NCBI RefSeq assembly: GCF_023715895.1
Contig: NZ_JAMBOO010000004.1
Coordinates: 186,001 to 250,000, forward strand
Reading direction: 5' to 3'
Source: Domibacillus indicus
GTDB taxonomy: Bacteria > Bacillota > Bacilli > Bacillales > Domibacillaceae
DNA: 64,000 bases
The translations under genes were made by a program, and so were the position numbers. A model generated the notes under the pieces. It searched no databases, was not told where the DNA came from, and saw nothing but the letters and a program-made list of their open reading frames with translations. Shown piece after piece: positions 56,832-64,000 of this stretch. Every line of letters starts with the position of its first letter. Within the stretch, counting starts at the first letter, position 1.

Positions 56832-58094
56832 ATGGCAGACTTACGTATAAACTTTGCAGGGATTCAATCACCTAACCCGTTTTGGCTGGCATCCGCACCG
56901 CCGACCAATTCCGGCTATCAGGTGCAGCGGGCGTTTGAAGCCGGCTGGGGCGGCGCCGTATGGAAAACACTCGGTGACCCGATTATTAATACATCCTCCC
57001 GGTTTGCGGCGCTGCACTTTAACGGCCAGCGTGTCGCAGGCTTTAACAATATCGAGCTCATTACAGACCGGCCGCTCGAAGTGAATTTAAAAGAAATTTA
57101 CGAAACGAAAAAAAGGTTTCCCAATCATGCTGTCATCGCTTCCTTGATGGTTGAACCGAAGCAGGAAAAGTGGCATGAAATTGTGAAAAAAGTAGAAGCC
57201 GCCGGCGTGGACGGGCTCGAATTAAACTTCGGCTGCCCGCATGGCATGGCAGAACGCGGCATGGGTGCGGCGTCCGGACAAGTGCCGGAGCTGGTGGAAA
57301 AGCAGACGATGTGGGCCAAGGAAGCCGCCCGTACACCGGTTATCGTCAAGCTGACACCAAACATTACCGATATTACGGCCACTGCCTGGGCGGCTGTACA
57401 GGGCGGGGCGGATGCGATCAGCATGATTAATACGATCAACAGCCTCGCCGGCGTGGATCTGGATTCGTGGAATACGATTCCGCACGTGGCAGGAAAAGGA
57501 GCACATGGCGGCTACTGCGGCCCGGCCGTAAAGCCAATTGCTTTAAATATGGTGGCGGAATGCGCACGCAACCCGGAAATTAACGTTCCGATCTCGGGCA
57601 TTGGCGGCATTGGCACATGGAAAGATGCGGCCGAGTTTATCTTAATGGGCGCTGGCAGCGTTCAGGTATGTACAGCGGCAATGCACCACGGGTTTAGCAT
57701 TGTCGAAGATATGATCGACGGCTTAAGCAATTATCTCGACAGCAAAGGACTTGCTTCGGTTGAAGAGTTAATGGGCCGGACCGTTCCGCGTTATTCCGAC
57801 TGGGGCAATCTCGACTTAAATTACAAAGTGGTCGCCCATATCAACCGCAATACATGCATCAACTGTAATAAATGCCATATCGCCTGCGAAGATACAGCAC
57901 ATCAATGTATCGAGATGCTGACGTCTTCAGATGGCAGCAAATATTTGCAGGTTCGTGAGGAAGACTGTGTCGGCTGCAATCTTTGCTCCATTGTCTGCCC
58001 GGTGGACGGCGCCATCGACATGATGGAAATTCCAAGCGGCCCGCCAATCACTTGGAACGAACGCCAGGCGGCCATTAAACAGCCAATTGCTTAA
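56832..58094 (+). CDS. preA: NAD-dependent dihydropyrimidine dehydrogenase, catalytic subunit PreA
   Basis: A 420-residue FMN barrel with a C-terminal ferredoxin domain. FMN and substrate blocks: WLASAPPTNSGYQ, LNFGCPHGMAERGMG, VIVKLTPNITDI, ISMINTINSLAGVD, ISGIGGIGTWKDAAEF. Fe-S motifs CINCNKCHIAC and CVGCNLCSIVCPVDG are at ~337-385. By remembered alignment with mammalian DPD, the catalytic Cys loop (LACGQ) reads AASGQ here, Ser148; this would need an alignment to confirm. It reduces uracil/thymine to the dihydro forms. AAAAGGAGGAG precedes the ATG, 15 bp behind preT. Confidence 0.92.
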   Translation: MADLRINFAGIQSPNPFWLASAPPTNSGYQVQRAFEAGWGGAVWKTLGDPIINTSSRFAALHFNGQRVAGFNNIELITDRPLEVNLKEIYETKKRFPNHAVIASLMVEPKQEKWHEIVKKVEAAGVDGLELNFGCPHGMAERGMGAASGQVPELVEKQTMWAKEAARTPVIVKLTPNITDITATAWAAVQGGADAISMINTINSLAGVDLDSWNTIPHVAGKGAHGGYCGPAVKPIALNMVAECARNPEINVPISGIGGIGTWKDAAEFILMGAGSVQVCTAAMHHGFSIVEDMIDGLSNYLDSKGLASVEELMGRTVPRYSDWGNLDLNYKVVAHINRNTCINCNKCHIACEDTAHQCIEMLTSSDGSKYLQVREEDCVGCNLCSIVCPVDGAIDMMEIPSGPPITWNERQAAIKQPIA

Positions 58095-58113
58095 AGAAAA
58101 GGAGCGGATAAGC

Positions 58114-59526
58114 ATGAAAAAAATCATTAAAAACGGCGTCATTGTAACGGCAGTGGATCAATACGAAGCGGATCTGCTCATTGAAAACGGAAAAATCACC
58201 CAAATTGGTGCTGCGCTGGAGGAAGCGGCAGATGAAGTGATTGATGCAAAAGGTGCTTACCTGTTCCCAGGCGGTGTTGATCCTCATACACATCTAGACA
58301 TGCCGTTTGGCGGTACAGTCACAGCAGATGATTTTGAAACGGGGACGATGGCAGCCGCGTTCGGCGGCACAACGACCATCATTGACTTCTGTCTGACAAA
58401 CAAAGGGGAGCCGCTGCAAAAAGCGATCCGTACGTGGCATGAGAAATCAAAGGATAAAGCCGTCATTGATTACGGCTTCCACCTGATGATTGGGGAAGTC
58501 AATGACGCGGTGCTGGCGGAGATTCCAGAGGTGATTGAAAAAGAAGGCATTACGTCCTTCAAAGTATTTATGGCGTATAAAAATGTGTTTCAAGCAGATG
58601 ACGCAACGCTGTTTCGTACACTGCTCACAGCAAAGGAGCATGGCGCTCTCGTGATGGTTCATGCGGAAAACGGTGATGTGATCGATTACCTCGTAAACGA
58701 CGCCCTGGAAAAAGGGCATACGGAACCGATTTACCACGCGCTTACACGCCCGCCGGAAGTAGAAGGAGAAGCAACCGGACGTGCAGCCGCGCTGGCCGGC
58801 CTGGCAAATTCCCAGCTGTACGTTGTGCATGTGTCGTGCGCGGAAGCTGCCCATAAAATTGCAAAGGCACGCCAAAAAGGCTTTCAAGTTTGGGGCGAAA
58901 CATGTCCACAATATTTGCTGCTCGATCAACATGATTTAGAAAAGCCGGATTTTGAAGGCGCTAAATACGTCTGGTCACCGCCTCTTCGTGAAAAGTGGAA
59001 CCAGGATGTACTGTGGGACGCACTGAAAAATGGCCAGCTGCAAACGATCGGCTCTGACCAATGTTCTTTTAACTTTAATGGGCAGAAGGATCTCGGACGG
59101 GATGACTTCTCAAAAATTCCAAACGGGGGCCCGATCATCGAGGACCGATTCAGCCTGCTGTTTTCGGAAGGAGTGAAAAAAGGGCGCATTTCCATTCACC
59201 AGTTTGTTGATCTCGTGTCGACCCGCTCAGCAAAACTATTCGGCCTGTTCCCGCAAAAAGGCACGATTGCGGTCGGCAGCGATGCGGATATCGTCATTTT
59301 TGATCCAAACAAAGAGCGGGTGATCTCTGCCGAAACCCATCATATGAACGTCGATTACAGCGCCTTTGAAGGAATGAAAGTAACAGGTGAGCCCATCTCC
59401 GTACTTTCACGTGGTGAATTTGTCATCCGGGAAGGAGAATTTACCGGCAAGCCGGGAAGCGGACAGTACATTAAAAGAAGCCGCTATAACAGTATGCAGG
59501 CACGTCAGGCTATCATTGCCCAATAA
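58114..59526 (+). CDS. hydA: Dihydropyrimidinase (D-hydantoinase)
   Basis: A 470-residue cyclic amidohydrolase with binuclear zinc. His58 and His60 (GGVDPHTHLDMPFGG), carboxylated Lys150 (GITSFKVFMAYK), VMVHAENGD and LYVVHVSCAEAA supply the metal ligands and substrate loop. It opens dihydrouracil to N-carbamoyl-beta-alanine, the step between PreTA and the carbamoylase at 53154. ATG 58114 follows AAAGGAGCGG; a TTG at 58087 overlaps the preA end without a site. Confidence 0.93.
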   Translation: MKKIIKNGVIVTAVDQYEADLLIENGKITQIGAALEEAADEVIDAKGAYLFPGGVDPHTHLDMPFGGTVTADDFETGTMAAAFGGTTTIIDFCLTNKGEPLQKAIRTWHEKSKDKAVIDYGFHLMIGEVNDAVLAEIPEVIEKEGITSFKVFMAYKNVFQADDATLFRTLLTAKEHGALVMVHAENGDVIDYLVNDALEKGHTEPIYHALTRPPEVEGEATGRAAALAGLANSQLYVVHVSCAEAAHKIAKARQKGFQVWGETCPQYLLLDQHDLEKPDFEGAKYVWSPPLREKWNQDVLWDALKNGQLQTIGSDQCSFNFNGQKDLGRDDFSKIPNGGPIIEDRFSLLFSEGVKKGRISIHQFVDLVSTRSAKLFGLFPQKGTIAVGSDADIVIFDPNKERVISAETHHMNVDYSAFEGMKVTGEPISVLSRGEFVIREGEFTGKPGSGQYIKRSRYNSMQARQAIIAQ

Positions 59527-59554
59527 TTATCCAATGAAAGAGGAGGAATCATAA

Positions 59555-61033
59555 ATGAAAGAGCCCAGCCGTTATTTAAAATCGCCGGATTTGCTGCCGA
59601 TTGCTCACCGTGACCGTAAAATTGGGACGTTTGGTTTTGCGCTTATGTGGATTGGGATGGCGGTTGTGCTGGCTGCTTTTGCCATCGGCGGAGCGGCGGT
59701 GGAACAAATGCCGCTTTCATGGGTGCTTGCCGCCTCTTTTATCGGCTGTGTGCTGATTGGCCTGTTTATTTCCATTATTGCAGATATCGGGATCGAGCAT
59801 GGGCTGTCTTTCCCCGTTTATATGCGGGCGCCGTTTGGAACAATCGGAACACATATCCCATCAGCGATCCGCGGTATTGCCGCATCCATGTGGTTCGGAA
59901 TCAACACGTATTTCGGCGCTATGGCGATCAACGGTATTTTAAATGTGATGTTTGGCTTTGACAACTGGTTCGTCTGCTTTTTAGCTTTTGTGGCGGTGCA
60001 GGTCGCCAATACGATTATTGGGATCAAATCGATTGAGAAATTTGCAGATTTAGCTGCGCCTATTATTATTTTAATTTCACTCTGGATGTATGTCACACTT
60101 GCCGACCAGGCGGCGGCTGCCGATAAAAATGTTTGGTCCTGGGTGGAAAACCCGCTTACCGGCGGTTTGCTGTTTAATGCTTTTATGGTCGTGGTTCTTG
60201 GAAATATGGGGTATTGGTCGACGCTGGCGGCCGATATTTCTTCGATTTCCCGTTTTATTAAAGCGCCGCAATTTGAGCGGAACTGGATCAAACGCAATAA
60301 AAGTGTGCTGGTCGGCAGTTTAATTGCCATGCCGCTTACGCAAACCTTTGTAGTAGCGATTGGCGGTGTTGCTTTTATTGCAGTCGGCAACTATGATCCG
60401 GTTGCCGCCTTGCAGGAAACATCCAGCGGGCTTGTGCTGGCTGTTTTGCTGCTGCTTATCGTTTTTGCCCAGTGGTCCACGAATACAGCAGCCAATCTTG
60501 TACCGGCTGCCACTGTGTTTTCAAACATTGGCGGCCCGAAAGTACCGTTTTATGCAGGTGTAATCGCAGCAGGCGTGATCGGTATGGTCACCCAGCCGTG
60601 GAATTTATTTAACGTTTTAATGCCGTTTCTGCTCGTTGTCGGCGGGGTGCTTTCCGCCATTGTCGGCATTTTGTTTGCAGACTATTATTTGATCCGCAAA
60701 CGCCGTGTGAATGTGCCGGACTTGTATGAAATGAAAGGGCAGTACCGTTATCATTACGGCGTGAACTGGGCCGGCATTATTTCCTGGGTAATAGGCGGCA
60801 CGCTTGCTGTCATTTTTTCAACCTATTCGTTTTTTGTCGGCTTTGCGGTCGGCGCCGCTGCATATTATCTATTAGCGAAGTTTTGGTGGTTCCGCTCATA
60901 CAAGCAGGCTGAGCTGGAAGACCCAAGTGACGACAAATACCTTGGCGTGACGGTCGGCCGTGATTGGACCATTCCATCAGAAAGCGAAACCGCAGCTGAT
61001 GAACTGCCGCCGGCTGCGATTGAAAAATTGTAA
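59555..61033 (+). CDS. NCS1-family nucleobase/allantoin/hydantoin permease
   Basis: A 492-residue transporter with about twelve membrane helices. N-terminal signature (IGTFGFALMWIGMAVVLAAF) and FNAFMVVVLGNMGYWSTLAADISSISRF-type blocks (residues ~210-235) are typical of NCS1 cation symporters for uracil, cytosine, allantoin or hydantoins. In this operon uracil/thymine or dihydropyrimidines are the likely cargo. GAGGAGGAATCATAA precedes the ATG. Confidence 0.9.
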   Translation: MKEPSRYLKSPDLLPIAHRDRKIGTFGFALMWIGMAVVLAAFAIGGAAVEQMPLSWVLAASFIGCVLIGLFISIIADIGIEHGLSFPVYMRAPFGTIGTHIPSAIRGIAASMWFGINTYFGAMAINGILNVMFGFDNWFVCFLAFVAVQVANTIIGIKSIEKFADLAAPIIILISLWMYVTLADQAAAADKNVWSWVENPLTGGLLFNAFMVVVLGNMGYWSTLAADISSISRFIKAPQFERNWIKRNKSVLVGSLIAMPLTQTFVVAIGGVAFIAVGNYDPVAALQETSSGLVLAVLLLLIVFAQWSTNTAANLVPAATVFSNIGGPKVPFYAGVIAAGVIGMVTQPWNLFNVLMPFLLVVGGVLSAIVGILFADYYLIRKRRVNVPDLYEMKGQYRYHYGVNWAGIISWVIGGTLAVIFSTYSFFVGFAVGAAAYYLLAKFWWFRSYKQAELEDPSDDKYLGVTVGRDWTIPSESETAADELPPAAIEKL

Positions 61034-61049
61034 AAAGGGGTGAGGGAGA

Positions 61050-61307
61050 ATGTCCGATTACAAAGGGTTTATAAAAGAAAAGGAAGCCATCGATGCACTC
61101 ATCGATGACGGCTATCGGATTATCGCGGTAAGAGAAACGCTTGAAGGGGATTTTATCGAGTTTGAACGGCATATTGAACGAAAGGAACTACACCTTTTAA
61201 CAGCTGATGCACGCAAATACATTGGAACGCTCATTGTCGAAGCAAAAAGGGGAAGCAAAAACTCATACGGAGGCACATATGAAGAAGCGGGTGCAGCAGG
61301 ATCCTGA
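61050..61307 (+). CDS. 85-residue protein at the end of the pyrimidine catabolism operon, function unknown
   Basis: ATG 61050 follows AAAGGGGTGAGGGAGA, 16 bp behind the permease. The product (DALIDDGYRIIAVRETLEGD, FERHIERKELHLLTADARKY, residues ~15-58) has alternating strands and helices, an acidic N-terminus and a small Gly-rich tail. I do not recognise it. Good start, codon use like the neighbours and a strong terminator after it support a real gene; its location suggests an accessory role in pyrimidine use. Confidence 0.7.
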   Translation: MSDYKGFIKEKEAIDALIDDGYRIIAVRETLEGDFIEFERHIERKELHLLTADARKYIGTLIVEAKRGSKNSYGGTYEEAGAAGS

Positions 61308-61343
61308 CCGCTTTCTCATGGAAGGTGCGCAGTAAAAGATCTC

Positions 61344-61390
61344 AAAACAGCCTTTATCCGTTTTACTTATACGGATAAAGGCTGTTTTCT
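61344..61390 (+). terminator. Terminator of the pyrimidine catabolism operon
   Basis: AAAACAGCCTTTATCCGT pairs with ACGGATAAAGGCTGTTTT over a short loop, followed by CTGTTT. Confidence 0.85.
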
Positions 61391-61421
61391 GTTTGAAAAA
61401 CGAAAACACAAATAAAATTGA

Positions 61422-61473
61422 TGTCAGAAAATGTTACATGAAATGATGATTAAACATGTAAAGCGTATATAGT
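61422..61473 (+). promoter_or_regulatory. TnrA-like box and -10 element upstream of the asparaginase gene
   Basis: TGTCAGAAAATGTTACA (61422-61438) fits TGTNANAWWWTMTNACA with one mismatch. Its centre is 38 bp before TATAGT (61468-61473), identical to the spacing before preT. B. subtilis ansZ is known to be activated by TnrA during nitrogen limitation. Confidence 0.65.
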
Positions 61474-61517
61474 GAAAATTGTACAATATATTCGTAGCAG
61501 TGGAGGGAGACGGTTTG

Positions 61518-62639
61518 ATGAAGCTTAAAAAAATGATTGGTGCATCTGTTATGTCTGTTTGTTTATTAGCTCCAGGAGCAGGGGTTTATACGGGTTTACC
61601 CGTACAGGCAGCTACAACGACTGCTTCTACAACGGTTAAAAGTGCAGACACCGATCTGCCAAACGTAAAGATTTTAGCAACAGGCGGTACGATCGCAGGC
61701 TCTTCTGCGAGCAATACGGATACAACGGATTACAATGCCGGGGAACTCGGTGTGGAAACCTTGATCAAAGCTGTTCCGGAAATGAAAAAGCTGGCTGATG
61801 TGAGCGGAGAGCAGATTGTCAACGTCGGCAGTCCGGAAATTAACAACGATATTTTACTGAAGCTTGGCAAGCGTATTAATACGCTGCTTGCGTCCGATGA
61901 TGTGGATGGAATTGTCGTCACACACGGGACAGATACATTAGAAGAAACAGCTTATTTTCTTAATTTGGTCGTGAAAAGCACAAAGCCGGTCGTGGTGGTC
62001 GGTGCGATGCGTCCGGCTACAGCCATTAGCGCTGATGGGCCGATGAATTTATATAATGCTGTGAAACTGGCGGCAAATCCATATGCGAAGAAAAAGGGCG
62101 TTATGGTCGCGTTTAACGACCGAATTGGTGCAGCGCGTTACATAACAAAAACAAACACAACAGCTCTCGATACATTTAAATCCTTAGAGCAGGGCTATTT
62201 AGGCGGTTTTGCAGGTGAAAGTGTTTATTTCAGCTCCATCTTAAATAAGAAGCATACGACACAGACTGCTTTTGATATTTCAAAAATTGAAAAGCTTCCT
62301 CAAGTAGATATCTTATATTCTTACCAAAATGAAGGAAGATATTTGGTTGATGCCGCTGTGGAAGCAGGAGCCAAAGGGCTTGTTGTAGCGGGCTCTGGTA
62401 ATGGGTCCATGTCGAGTATCGCAAGAGAAGGAGTGAAAGATGCGGCAGAAGAAGGAGTAGCGGTTGTCCGCTCTACACGCACAGGCAGCGGAGTTGTCAC
62501 ACACAGTCCTTCAGACGACAAAGACGGCCTTGTTTCTGCCGATTCCTTAAATCCGCAAAAAGCCCGTATTTTGTTAATGTTAACTTTAACAAAAACGAGC
62601 GATCCGAAGAAAATCCAGCAGTATTTCGATAAATACTAA
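61518..62639 (+). CDS. ansZ: Secreted type II L-asparaginase
   Basis: A 373-residue enzyme. Residues 1-31 form a signal peptide (KLKK, hydrophobic core, VQA-A cleavage site); Cys15 is not in a lipobox, so secretion rather than lipid anchoring is likely. Catalytic Thr58 is in [11 protein letters not shown] and the second Thr/Asp pair in [14 protein letters not shown]. It deamidates external asparagine (and perhaps glutamine), releasing ammonia. ATG 61518 follows GGAGGGAGACGGTTTG. Single gene with a TnrA-like box and its own terminator. Confidence 0.93.
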   Translation: MKLKKMIGASVMSVCLLAPGAGVYTGLPVQAATTTASTTVKSADTDLPNVKILATGGTIAGSSASNTDTTDYNAGELGVETLIKAVPEMKKLADVSGEQIVNVGSPEINNDILLKLGKRINTLLASDDVDGIVVTHGTDTLEETAYFLNLVVKSTKPVVVVGAMRPATAISADGPMNLYNAVKLAANPYAKKKGVMVAFNDRIGAARYITKTNTTALDTFKSLEQGYLGGFAGESVYFSSILNKKHTTQTAFDISKIEKLPQVDILYSYQNEGRYLVDAAVEAGAKGLVVAGSGNGSMSSIAREGVKDAAEEGVAVVRSTRTGSGVVTHSPSDDKDGLVSADSLNPQKARILLMLTLTKTSDPKKIQQYFDKY

Positions 62640-62650
62640 AACAACATTCA

Positions 62651-62699
62651 AATAAAAACCTGTCCCTCTTTCGAAATGAAAGAGCGGCAGGTTTTTATT
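62651..62699 (+). terminator. Rho-independent terminator
   Basis: AATAAAAACCTG and CAGGTTTTTATT enclose CTCTTTC/GAAAGAG; T-rich 3' arm, after the asparaginase gene. Confidence 0.88.
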
Positions 62700-62834
62700 G
62701 CTTTCCGTTCATTTTAAGGTGAGATTTTCTGCCAATAACTGAAATCTATTTGGGTGAATGTGGTAAGCTAGACTCAATTTTACATTGCAACGTTTGCCTG
62801 CCGGTCAATAAAGCGTGAAATGGAGGCTGGGAGA

Positions 62835-63347
62835 ATGAAAAGAATGGGTTATCGTGGAGTGAGTTTTAGAGAAGCGAAACGTGTAGTCGCTACTCAATGT
62901 TACGAGCGGGTGGAAAGGCGGCAGTTTGAAGACGGCGTTCAAGCGCGGTCTATTTTTGGTCCTGGCCTTTATTTAATCAGCGATGCAAAGCTTGCTGCCC
63001 ACTATGCATTTTGTCACGCAGAAGCAGAAGGAAGCAGCCGGGCAGCCGTGTTAAAGCAGGACATCCAGCTGGATCGGCCTATGGTTATTAACTGCCGGTA
63101 CACGGAAACAGATCTTAGGCGGGATGCACTTGAGTGGAAATATGCCGAAAGAGCGGTGCCTGTTGTTCGCCCGGAACACGTTCATGCATGGATTGGCCGG
63201 ATCACCAAAGACTATCTTCTGGCTCACTCTTTTGATGGAATTGTGTATCACGTGGACGATACGGTTATTTATTATGTTGCTTATTTTCAAGAAAAACAGA
63301 TCCATGGCATTGATCTCGCTTTTACATTTACAATGACTGGTGCATAA
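62835..63347 (+). CDS. Putative ADP-ribosyltransferase-like protein, function unknown
   Basis: A 170-residue protein. MGYRGVSFREAKRVV near the start and FGPGLYLISDAKLAAHYAF at ~45-63 resemble the YHGT...FG.GlYlt-d...A..YA pattern of PARP/DUF3990-type ADP-ribosyltransferase folds; a Tyr-rich stretch (HVDDTVIYYVAYFQEKQIHG) near the C-terminus could hold the third motif. Catalytic competence is unclear and the match is from memory. ATG 62835 has GGAGG eight bases upstream. No antitoxin-like partner or secretion signal is next to it. It stands alone between two secreted-enzyme genes. Confidence 0.5.
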   Translation: MKRMGYRGVSFREAKRVVATQCYERVERRQFEDGVQARSIFGPGLYLISDAKLAAHYAFCHAEAEGSSRAAVLKQDIQLDRPMVINCRYTETDLRRDALEWKYAERAVPVVRPEHVHAWIGRITKDYLLAHSFDGIVYHVDDTVIYYVAYFQEKQIHGIDLAFTFTMTGA

Positions 63348-63421
63348 AACAGTTTGTTCAAGCGTAAAAGCTCATTCTTTTGATACAATAAGGAGAAGAA
63401 TGAGTAAAGGAAGTGGCGCGT

Positions 63422-64000
63422 ATGATCAGACGGGCTTTGCTGTTGTTCTTTTTTGTTTTCGGCAGTATCGCCGGCCCTGGACAGGCGGCGGCCATCCATT
63501 ATATAGCGATTGGTGATTCGCTTGCAGCGGGCCAGACGCCGAACCGGGAAATTGGAGCAGGGTATGCAGATATGATTGCGCTTGCGATCCGGCCGGATTC
63601 TTATTCAAAGGAGCTGGCGATTCCCGGCTACACGGTAAGTCAGGTGATCAGCCAGGTGGAAAGTGCGGCGGGGAAAAAAGCCATTCAGTCGGCTGACCTC
63701 ATTACCATTTCAGCGGGTGCGAATGACCTGCTGCCGCTTATTCAAAATGATCCGAAGCGCGGGCTGCTTACCTTTAACGCAGTAACGGCTGCTTTTGCCT
63801 TAAATGGCGTGAGGGAAAACTATGCGGTGCTGCTTGAGAAAATTAAAGCACTGAACCCGCAGGCGGATATCTATGCAATGGGTTATTATTTCCCGTATCC
63901 TCATGTGTTCGACCAGCACAAGCCGGCCGTTAGTGAGCAGCTGAACCTGCTTAACCAGATCATTAAACAAGAAGCGGAGAGAGCGGGTGCCGTCTTTGTT
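63422..64000 (+). CDS. Secreted SGNH/GDSL hydrolase, N-terminal part
   Basis: Cut by the right edge; 193 residues visible. Signal peptide 1-25 (LLLFFFVFGSIAGPGQAAA). Block I with the nucleophile Ser is IAIGDSLAAGQ, block II region is AIPGYTVSQV, and block III is SAGANDLLPL; the His/Asp block lies beyond the edge. These enzymes hydrolyse esters of lipids, acyl groups or cell-wall sugars outside the cell; Bacillus relatives include lysophospholipase-like L1 esterases. AAAGGAAGTGGCGCGT precedes ATG 63422. Confidence 0.85.
   Translation, partial: MIRRALLLFFFVFGSIAGPGQAAAIHYIAIGDSLAAGQTPNREIGAGYADMIALAIRPDSYSKELAIPGYTVSQVISQVESAAGKKAIQSADLITISAGANDLLPLIQNDPKRGLLTFNAVTAAFALNGVRENYAVLLEKIKALNPQADIYAMGYYFPYPHVFDQHKPAVSEQLNLLNQIIKQEAERAGAVFV

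Overview
The window looks like a chromosomal segment of a Gram-positive, Bacillus-type (Bacillaceae) bacterium. The support is strong GGAGG-type ribosome binding sites, frequent TTG and GTG starts, and many proteins that match Bacillus families closely in length and motif: PutB, PutP, RocG-type glutamate dehydrogenase, HelD, a YjgC-type formate dehydrogenase, an AcoABCL-type complex, D-amino-acid transaminase and sporulation-kinase-like histidine kinase. It also carries CcpA-like (cre) and TnrA-like sites. I cannot name the species. There are no rRNA, tRNA, CRISPR, IS or prophage genes.

Layout. 0-4.5 kb: transporters (AEC, acetate/succinate type, split ThrE, EamA), an FhuF-like Fe-S protein and a 50-residue Cys-rich protein. 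4.6-12.5 kb: a proline-to-2-oxoglutarate module (proline dehydrogenase, P5C dehydrogenase, PutP, glutamate dehydrogenase), an aromatic-acid-exporter-like protein and a regulator that looks like a sigma-54 activator but has lost the sigma-54 contact motif. 12.5-22.7 kb: housekeeping genes (Nudix, a five-PAS orphan kinase, VOC, HelD, aldo/keto reductase, HAD phosphatase, hydroxyisobutyrate-type dehydrogenase), with two copies of an unusual 20-21-nt phased CCGGA repeat. 22.7-28.3 kb: formate module (FdhD, FdhF, DUF1641, FNT channel) with a cre site and a structured, terminator-containing leader.

29-47.4 kb is a polyol/ketone region. An AcoABCL-like 2-oxo-acid/acetoin dehydrogenase operon ends in a SorC regulator and is followed by a second SorC regulator. 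Then come a PRD regulator with a galactitol-type PTS, a Zn dehydrogenase and two SDR proteins, and finally a glucitol-type PTS operon with GutM and a SAF-domain oxidoreductase. A nearly identical 36-bp element sits at the same position between the -10 box and the start codon of both the aco-like and glucitol-type operons, so the two are probably co-regulated.

47.5-53 kb: a CDF/ZIP metal-transporter pair, a candidate structured RNA, small and decayed genes, a methyltransferase and D-amino-acid transaminase. 53-61.3 kb: reductive pyrimidine catabolism (carbamoyl-amino-acid hydrolase, PreT, PreA, dihydropyrimidinase, NCS1 permease), interrupted by an opposing pair of small DNA-binding-like genes. 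A TnrA-like box precedes preT, and another with identical spacing to its -10 box precedes the secreted asparaginase gene at 61.5 kb, pointing to a shared nitrogen-limitation response. The right edge has an ADP-ribosyltransferase-like protein of unknown role and a truncated GDSL hydrolase.

All assignments come from reading the sequence and recalled family knowledge; no database search or folding program was run.
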